A stretch of 64,000 bases of DNA from Bacillus sp. ISL-7 (GTDB taxonomy: Bacteria; Bacillota; Bacilli; Bacillales_B; DSM-18226): assembly GCF_018613065.1 (NCBI RefSeq), contig NZ_JAGGQW010000034.1:261568-325567 (forward strand), given 5' to 3'. This document shows positions 59,303-64,000 of the stretch, one piece after another (position 1 is the stretch's first letter; the number at the start of each line of letters is the position of its first letter). The position numbers and the translations under genes were made by a program. The notes under the pieces are model-generated. The model was not told the DNA's origin. It ran no database searches and saw only the letters and a program-made list of their open reading frames with translations.

Positions 59303-59526
59303 GATCATTTTAAAAGAAAATTGGATATTTATCGATGAGATTGATTCGTTATTTGGACAAGTATACGAAAAAAATTAATCTTTCTTCGTCTAAAATGATT
59401 GTTTTTTTTGTCTAATAGGTAAAAGGAAAAAAGAAGGTGATGATCATCATTGGCTTTAAACGTAAAAAACAAAAAAGTAACGAACAAGTATTTTTAGACC
59501 TGTTTCAGCAGAAGTAATTAATAATA

Positions 59527-59720
59527 TGATGATAGATGATATTCAACGCTATTTTCAACAAGCTGATGTATATGTAGAGAGTGTATTTGAACAATTCACA
59601 AACAAATTTGATGAGTTTATAGAAAAAGAGCTTTCTTGGAAAGCAGGCAGTGGGTTTGTAAGAAAAACGCCACATCAATTACTAATCCATTCAATTACTC
59701 ATGAAAAGCATTTCTTCTTA
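59527..59720 (+). pseudogene. DinB-family protein, truncated
   Basis: The frame reads DIQRYFQQADVYVESVFEQF, then FVRKTPHQLLIHSITHE, the middle and metal-site part of a DinB four-helix protein. It lacks the first roughly 70 residues, and after ITHE, where HHKGQI should follow, the pattern ends. Confidence 0.7.
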
Positions 59721-59722
59721 TC

Positions 59723-59833
59723 ATCAGCGATGAAAACCATCCAGACTACGAGCATATGCAGGAATGGGGAATGAAGCAGGGTTATAGCGAGTTTGATGAG
59801 GAGAAGATTAATCGAATGTTGCGGAGAGTGTGA
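59723..59833 (+). pseudogene. C-terminal fragment of a pRiA4b ORF-3-like protein
   Basis: A 36-codon frame directly after the DinB break reads ENHPDYEHMQEWGMKQGYSE and FDEEKINRMLRRV, the usual end of the pRiA4b ORF-3/IS1096 passenger family. The two stubs meet within a few bases, marking a deletion joint. Confidence 0.62.
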
Positions 59834-59930
59834 CAGGACAAAGGAGTCAGATTCTTCGTTCCAAAAAGGAAGTGGAACAAGAGGTTGGGGGCTTTTCGGG
59901 AAAAAAGTGCAGCCAACACAGTAAAACGAT

Positions 59931-60281
59931 CTTCCACAATCGGGCGCTTATATATAGTATTAGTTTCTACCGTATTCAACGTATTCAAAGATATGGAAAT
60001 AGATATGTCTAACAGGGGAAAGATACGACCTTGAAGTTTAGTGTGGAAGTGTACTCCTTCCAGACTAAACTTCAAGGCTAGAAAGCGAAAGCGCGGTAGG
60101 GATGAAAGACAGACTAGTTGCCTGATGAAGAGACTGCTAAATCACAGGATCTATTGCTACCCAAAGAGGGTAATTCAAGTTCTTAAATCCCGTACCTATG
60201 AATTCATGTAAACAACGATAAAAGGTGCATTCCTTCAGCATTTTTTAAGTTGATACTATATATAATGGCCCGATTATGGAG
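59931..60281. mobile_element. MITE-like element of about 350 bp
   Basis: The ends are a 27-bp imperfect inverted repeat: CTTCCACAATCGGGCGCTTA and on to 59958, against ACTATATATAATGGCCCGAT and on to 60281. There is no transposase frame inside. The interior holds a strong hairpin and a structured stretch. No clear target-site duplication was found by eye. Confidence 0.5.
60029..60225 (+). ncRNA. Candidate structured RNA inside the MITE-like element
   Basis: A 21-bp hairpin (CCTTGAAGTTTAGTGTGGAAG-type arm at 60029-60049 with 60057-60077) is followed by a GCGAAAGC tetraloop hairpin near 60085. GGTAGGGAT near 60095 can pair with ATCTATTGCTACC near 60150 or CCC further on. The layout resembles a folded non-coding RNA, possibly a guide RNA left from an IS605-type element. 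I do not recognise a known family, and no transposase or TnpB frame remains. Confidence 0.25.
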
Positions 60282-60287
60282 TAACGA

Positions 60288-60333
60288 AAAAAGCCCAATT
60301 TCTCAATTTTAATGCTGAGAAATTGGGCTTTTT
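60288..60333. terminator. Bidirectional terminator
   Basis: AAAAAGCCCAATTTCTCA / TGAGAAATTGGGCTTTTT, an 18-bp perfect stem with a 10-nt loop. Confidence 0.92.
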
Positions 60334-60449
60334 ATAATGGAATTTTCTTAACGTTGTAAATTTGACGTTCCTGACGCTACCCCTTGTTCAAAAGTATAGA
60401 TAACTTTTGGGTTTTAGCCCTTTTAATGTTAGTTTTCATGGTAAAAATC

Positions 60450-60608
60450 CTAAACAGCTTCTAAAGCCAAACAAGGATCATTAAAGTAAACAACTTCGGA
60501 TAGAATCTTACAGTCTTGAATGTTCTCAAAAGCTTGTCTTACTTCTTTTTCTGTGTCAAATTCAAACATAGTCGTGTTTTTCTTTGAATAGATAGTGATT
60601 ACCCACAT
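60450..60608 (-). CDS. Small protein of unknown function
   Basis: This 52-residue protein reads MWVITIYSKKNTTMFEFDTE, then EVRQAFENIQDCKILSEVVY, with a beta-hairpin and helix pattern and no membrane segment. AGAAGGTG lies 11 bases before the ATG at 60608; a start eight codons earlier overlaps that site. Similar short proteins occur in bacilli, but I know of no function. Confidence 0.58.
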   Translation of the reverse strand: MWVITIYSKKNTTMFEFDTEKEVRQAFENIQDCKILSEVVYFNDPCLALEAV

Positions 60609-60802
60609 AAAAAATTGTTCACCTTCTTTCATAGATTGATAAGGAATTTTTGAAAATAAAATACCATATATTATATAAAAAATAGTAAAAAATGAGGATG
60701 GAATATCTAATAAAATTCATGAGAGGTTTAGCTTTAACACTAATTATACGATGAGGGATTCCGGGTCTTTTAATTTCAGTCTTTTGATTATTTCAGATAT
60801 TT

Positions 60803-61204
60803 TCATATCGGAAATGACCAATTATCCGGATAGTCAGTTTGGATGAATAACGTTGTGAAGGGTATTAATATTTTCCATGTACCTTCAGAACCTTTTGGGA
60901 TGAAAAATTGATCGCTCTTACGTATAGTGGTAATTTTACCATCAGAGGTACAGAATTTAGCCTCTCCCTTTAACACGTAAAACATTGTATCATTGTTACC
61001 ATAACGGAAATAGAACTTATTGTTTGAATGGTCCTCTGGAATGTACTTCCATACTCCAGTCATGAAAAAGGGTTCATCAGGTTAACTGTGGTTCAGCCAG
61101 TGAACTGTCCCTACCGTTTTCTCTTCTACAATATATGGCTCCCATGTGTCTATATAGGCTAAGGGTGATAGCTCCTCTAAATCTTGTTTATCATCAATAG
61201 TCAT
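60803..61204 (-). pseudogene. Cupin-domain gene interrupted by one in-frame TAA
   Basis: From the ATG at 61204 (after AAAGGAGGAAGG) to 60803 the frame runs 133 codons, broken only by TAA at 61084-61082 (codon 41). The part after the stop is a clear cupin barrel (FFMTGVWKYIPEDHS, DTMFYVLKGEAKF, SDQFFIPKGSEGTWKI). The part before (MTIDDKQDLEELSPLAYIDT to VGTVHW) is the natural N-terminus of the same protein. Because selC is present, note that the stop is TAA, not TGA, so it is not a selenocysteine codon. Its first 36 codons recur at the start of the PsiE-like gene at 62532. Confidence 0.82.
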
Positions 61205-61212
61205 TTCCTTCC
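61097..61212 (-). repeat. Inverted duplication, block 2, donor copy (cupin start)
   Basis: The ribosome-binding site and first 36 codons of the cupin gene match 62524-62654 on the other strand at most positions. Similarity ends exactly after CACTGG (the HW codons). The other copy carries a 15-base insertion after its first ATG. Confidence 0.88.
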
Positions 61213-61662
61213 TCCTTTTAAATTGGTTCCAGATCTTCTTTTGCAGCTTTGTTCAATCTTACAATTTTTCCTCTAGTAAGTTTCTACTATTCTTCCTGAA
61301 ATTTAATTTTATTCACCTTCCTTCGATGTAAGCCTATTTGATTTTTGAAGAAATTCTACTAACCTCGGATTAATATTGAATAATTTTCATATATTATCCC
61401 CTCTCTCAAAATTTTTAGTAGATCTACATTTATAATTATGATTCAATCAATTGTGCTTGCCAACTAACATGTAACATATTCTGACAGATTATTTCAAAAT
61501 TTCCAATTATTATATATATTTTTTTTATACTATGTTAGTCAATCTACAATTTTTTAGACATGTTGAAGAAATCTATGTAAAAATAAACCATATTTTTAAC
61601 TATTTTGAAAGAATATTTTATAAGAGTGTTCCATATTTATCCAAAGGGGAGGATTCCATTAC
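61205..61662. other. Decayed leader of the cupin gene and divergent promoter region
   Basis: On the minus strand, fragments such as NPRLVEFLQKSNRLTSKEGE (about 61315-61385) and KIVRLNKAAKEDLEPI just before the cupin start look like the end of another lost gene. Most of 61425-61551 is block 1 of the inverted duplication. Confidence 0.4.
61425..61551 (-). repeat. Inverted duplication, block 1, left copy
   Basis: Its reverse complement matches 62373-62504 over about 125 bp, including TTGGCAAGCACAATTGATT. It lies upstream of the cupin gene as its match lies upstream of psiE, so a promoter region was copied. Confidence 0.85.
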
Positions 61663-61947
61663 ATGAAAGTTACAGATTTATTTTTGTTTAAGAGTGATAG
61701 TATTAGAACTTTACATTTTACGTGGTTTGCCTTATTTGAATCTTTTTTTAATTGGTTCAATATAGCGCCTCCTACTATGGTTCTTAAAGAGATAGATGAA
61801 TTAGAGGGCAGAATCAATCAATTGAAAAAGGAATTGATCCAGATTACTGAAGTAACTGGCTTAAATAGCGATGAAACCATTTGTTGCAGTCAGAAATTAG
61901 ACCAACTCATCATGATTTACCAAAAACTTTATAAAAAAAGAAAATAG
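61663..61947 (+). CDS. Spo0E-family aspartyl-phosphate phosphatase
   Basis: This 94-residue protein has a C-terminal Spo0E domain (residues 42-88) with EIDELEGRINQLKKELIQIT, then SQKLDQLIMIY, the phosphatase signature. An unusual 38-residue hydrophobic N-terminal extension (FTWFALFESFFNWFNIAPP) precedes it and might anchor it to the membrane. GGGGAGG is 11 bases before the ATG. An internal ATG at codon 39 would give the usual size but has no site. Expected to dephosphorylate Spo0A-P. It lies in the unique segment between the inverted repeat arms. Confidence 0.8.
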   Translation: MKVTDLFLFKSDSIRTLHFTWFALFESFFNWFNIAPPTMVLKEIDELEGRINQLKKELIQITEVTGLNSDETICCSQKLDQLIMIYQKLYKKRK

Positions 61948-62065
61948 AAAGCGGGTTGTATTATGGTAATTGTTCTTCTAATAACAGAAGTGGAAGAATC
62001 TAAAAGGGGACATATTAGAATCCCTTAATTTGTTGAGTGGGTGAATTAGTTCACTCAAAGAACTA

Positions 62066-62091
62066 GGCTGCCAAATTCTTGGCAGCCTTTT
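62066..62091 (+). terminator. Terminator after the Spo0E-like gene
   Basis: GGCTGCCAA / TTGGCAGCC with a 4-nt loop and four T. Confidence 0.9.
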
Positions 62092-62372
62092 GTTATTGAG
62101 CTTAAGGGCAGTTTGATAGGGGTAATACCAGCATCCGTGACACCAGGGGCAAACGTATGTAAACAAATGGTAAAACAATGAAAAAAGTTCCTAAAAGGAC
62201 GAGTATCGGAACAAAACCTTTGCTTGTAATGTTGATTTGCACATAATTGACTGGATTTTTAACCTTCAAAACGGGCAAGTTCCGTTTTCTAAAACAAATT
62301 CGGAACATCGTTAAATCGTTGTGGCTTTGCCCCTGATGACAGCTACTCTGGGTCCGGGCCTTGTTCTAAAAC

Positions 62373-62504
62373 TCGTAGATTGTCTAACATGGTATTTTAA
62401 AAAAAATATATATAATTAAAAAATATTCAAAATTATCTGTCATAATATGTTACAAATTAGTTGGCAAGCACAATTGATTAAATCATAATCATAATCATAA
62501 ATGT
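62373..62504 (+). repeat. Inverted duplication, block 1, right copy
   Basis: Reverse-complement match of 61425-61551, upstream of the PsiE-like gene. It contains CATAATC repeated three times where the other copy has fewer. Confidence 0.85.
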
Positions 62505-62531
62505 GGTTCCGTTAAAGAGAGGGGGAAGGAA

Positions 62532-63065
62532 ATGGAAAAATATCAAATGACTATTGATGATAAACAAGATTTAGAGGAATTCTCACCCGTAACCTATATA
62601 GACACATGGAAGCCGCATATTGTAGAAGAGAAAACGGTAGGGACAGCTCACTGGCACCTTATCTCTAAGGTTCTCCAATTGTTATTGAACATTTCTCTTG
62701 TATTATTATCCATTATCCTTTCTTTTTTATTAATAAAGGAATTAATCATTTTCAGTCAAATTTTACAGGAAAAAGGCAGCGAGGACTATAAGCTTTTTCT
62801 TGCCAATATTCTTATCTTTTTTTTATATTTTGAGTTTATTACGATGATTGTTAAATACTTTAAAGAAGGATACCATTTCCCGATTAGATATTTTATCTAT
62901 ATCGGCATAACAGCATTAGTAAGAATCATTATTGTTGATCACGATCATCCAGTAAATACATTATGTTATTCACTTGCGATTTTGGTTCTAGTTATTGGGT
63001 ATTTCATCATTTATTTAACTCCTCGTGAAAGACGGAACAGTAATGGGGCGGATGAAAAACATTAA
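62532..63065 (+). CDS. PsiE-family membrane protein with a cupin-derived N-terminus (chimera)
   Basis: A 177-residue protein. Residues 1-41 (MEKYQMTIDDKQDLEEFSPV to VGTAHW) copy the N-terminus of the cupin gene at 61204 with few changes. From residue 42 (HLISKVLQLLLNISLVLLS) it is a four-helix PsiE domain (PF06146), a family of phosphate-starvation-inducible proteins of unknown function. GGGGGAAGGAA precedes the ATG. The joint is in frame at a codon boundary and coincides with the end of nucleotide similarity to the cupin gene. The frame is intact, so the chimera is probably expressed from the copied upstream region. Confidence 0.85.
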   Translation: MEKYQMTIDDKQDLEEFSPVTYIDTWKPHIVEEKTVGTAHWHLISKVLQLLLNISLVLLSIILSFLLIKELIIFSQILQEKGSEDYKLFLANILIFFLYFEFITMIVKYFKEGYHFPIRYFIYIGITALVRIIIVDHDHPVNTLCYSLAILVLVIGYFIIYLTPRERRNSNGADEKH

Positions 63066-63140
63066 TGAAGTTTTTCTTAAAATCAAATTGTTATGTTTTG
63101 ATGAGTTTTACAAAAGTAGTATTTTAGCAAATTCATAAAA

Positions 63141-63181
63141 AGCGAGAAATTTCAATGAAAACGTTGAGATCCTCGCTTTTT
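63141..63181 (+). terminator. Terminator after the PsiE-like gene
   Basis: AGCGAG / CTCGCT arms around a 25-nt loop with internal pairing, followed by six T. Confidence 0.75.
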
Positions 63182-63290
63182 TATGTGATTTTCGAAGGAA
63201 ATGAACGAATGAATTATACAAATTAGAGTTATAATATAATTAAATTCTACATATTGTTAATGTTGCTTTAAAATAAAGTTACACCGTTTT

Positions 63291-63326
63291 ACCCCTATAG
63301 ATATACTTATCTATAGGGGTGTTTTT
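63291..63326 (+). terminator. Strong isolated terminator
   Basis: ACCCCTATAGAT / ATCTATAGGGGT, a perfect 12-bp stem with a 6-nt loop, then T5 after one G. No gene precedes it closely. Confidence 0.88.
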
Positions 63327-63599
63327 ATAGTAAAAAGGAAAAGAACATCTGAGGATTTGGGAGGTATAGATGAAATATTAAGGAAGAAGGAGTTCAGCAA
63401 GGATAACGAGTAAAAATGGGTCGTAAAGTGGATATTTACTCCATTTTATGACCCTGTTTCATTTATACCGGGATTTCTCCCTCTATGGGTAGCACCAGTG
63501 TCGGTGCAACCATATCCTTTCCTAAATCCACCCGTTGGATTAATTAAATGTATAATTCATTCGGAATAATCTTAGTTGTGCACTTTGTGAGAGGCAACG

Positions 63600-63773
63600 T
63601 CAAGGTACCTGGGTTTTATTTGTTAATATAATTAATTCATCGATGTTTTTAATTACGATTTCTTTTTTCGAAGGAGGAAGATCCGAAATATTTTCAATGA
63701 TTTCCTTTCTTTTTAGTTCCATTTGTTTTAAAATGTCTTTATCAATTCCATCTAGATAACATTCTTTGCCCAT
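63600..63773 (-). CDS. Small helical protein of unknown function
   Basis: A complete 57-residue frame: MGKECYLDGIDKDILKQMEL, then RKEIIENISDLPPSKKEIVI and IDELIILTNK. GGGGGATTAGG lies before the ATG. The two-helix shape recalls small phosphatase-like regulators, but the SQELD signature of Spo0E is missing, so I leave it unassigned. Confidence 0.5.
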   Translation of the reverse strand: MGKECYLDGIDKDILKQMELKRKEIIENISDLPPSKKEIVIKNIDELIILTNKTQVP

Positions 63774-63874
63774 CTCTATCCTAATCCCCCTTTTTCTTTT
63801 AACAATATACTTGGAAACTACTCTTGCCTTTGCAAACTAAAAAGCCGACTTTCCTTTATTAATAAAGGATGAAC

Positions 63875-63922
63875 TGCACCCGAATTGTTAGACACACTCT
63901 AACAATTCGAGGTGCATTTTTT
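63875..63922 (+). mobile_element. Left end of an IS3-type element with terminator-like hairpin
   Basis: The end motif TGCACCCGAATTGTTAGACA is that of IS150-group IS3 elements. It forms a hairpin with TCTAACAATTCGAGGTGCA (18-bp stem with one bulge) followed by six T just before the transposase start. This would stop transcription entering from outside. Confidence 0.75.
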
Positions 63923-64000
63923 ATGGTGAAATTTTCTCCAGAAGAAAAAATACAAGCAGTTAAAGAATATTTAAGTGATAATGACGGAGGAAAAACAATT
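63923..64000 (+). CDS. IS3-family transposase OrfA, partial
   Basis: The first 26 codons (MVKFSPEEKIQAVKEYLSDN and on) match the helix-turn-helix opening of IS3/IS150-group OrfA proteins (SxEEKLxAVKxYL). The frame is open at the window edge. The remainder of the element, OrfB and the right end lie outside. Confidence 0.75.
   Translation, partial: MVKFSPEEKIQAVKEYLSDNDGGKTI

Larger units (their letters stand above)
63066..63599. other. Intergenic with two terminators
   Basis: Apart from the two hairpins listed separately, a minus-strand frame near 63470-63530 reads VDLGKDMVAPTLVLPIEGEI and stops; it has no start and I cannot assign it. No intact gene is present. Confidence 0.4.

Noticed and set aside
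61064..61204. Separate short gene before the cupin domain
   Set aside because: It is in the same frame as the cupin part, separated by one TAA, so the whole is one broken gene.
62102..62308. 68-codon minus-strand frame with a hydrophobic stretch
   Set aside because: No start site, no family pattern, and it begins within the decayed region between the repeat arms; too weak to call a gene.

Overview
The window comes from a low-GC, spore-forming Bacillaceae chromosome (Bacillus/Neobacillus-like). The first 18 kb follow the Bacillus subtilis order spoVK (tail only), hflX(ynbA)-ynbB-glnR-glnA, lexA><yneA-yneB-ynzC, tkt, sirA(yneE), yneF, a ynzD-like Spo0E phosphatase gene, ccdA, ccdC and yneK. 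Differences are a TRIC-family gene next to hflX, a two-gene multidrug ABC exporter placed between yneF and the Spo0E gene, and no ccdB between ccdA and ccdC. Two unrelated tandem arrays, both with a 52-bp period and a hairpin in every unit, lie at 6.1-6.5 kb and 17.7-17.9 kb. At 18.68 kb there is a selenocysteine tRNA gene (selC), which B. subtilis lacks.

From 19.3 to 29.3 kb a YesMN-type two-component system, a lipoprotein sugar-binding protein, two LplB/LplC-type permeases, a YesL-like protein, the end-joined remains of a GH3 beta-glucosidase and an intact GH2 beta-glucuronidase form a glycan-uptake and degradation locus with CcpA (cre) sites. From 29.3 to 30.7 kb there are only truncated genes plus a short zinc-ribbon gene. 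Next come an aminotransferase, a VOC protein, a two-gene phage-type replication remnant, katG, a small membrane protein gene paired with a GNAT gene, and a MarR-paiAB group.

From 41.7 to 47.2 kb lies a quinone/electrophile-resistance cluster: an MhqR-like repressor with three matching operators, DoxX, a ring-cleaving dioxygenase (MhqO), a flavin reductase and an MhqD esterase. It is interleaved with 3-prime stubs of mhqE and doxX and with broken FMN-reductase and pirin genes, which suggests that two mhq operons fused and then decayed. A transaldolase-transketolase operon (second tkt in the window) faces a DeoR repressor at 47.5-51.2 kb.

From 51.2 kb onward the sequence is a gene graveyard with intact islands: an IS110 remnant, a broken initiator tRNA, a 39-aa SinI-like gene, a carbonic anhydrase/SulP pair, the 3-prime end of a group II intron, an IS6 remnant, narK, and stubs of methyltransferase, DinB and pRiA4b ORF-3 genes. 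A MITE-like element follows. Between 60.8 and 63.1 kb an inverted duplication has copied the promoter side and first 36 codons of a now-broken cupin gene in frame onto a PsiE membrane protein gene, giving an apparent chimera. The window ends inside the first orf of an IS3-type element.
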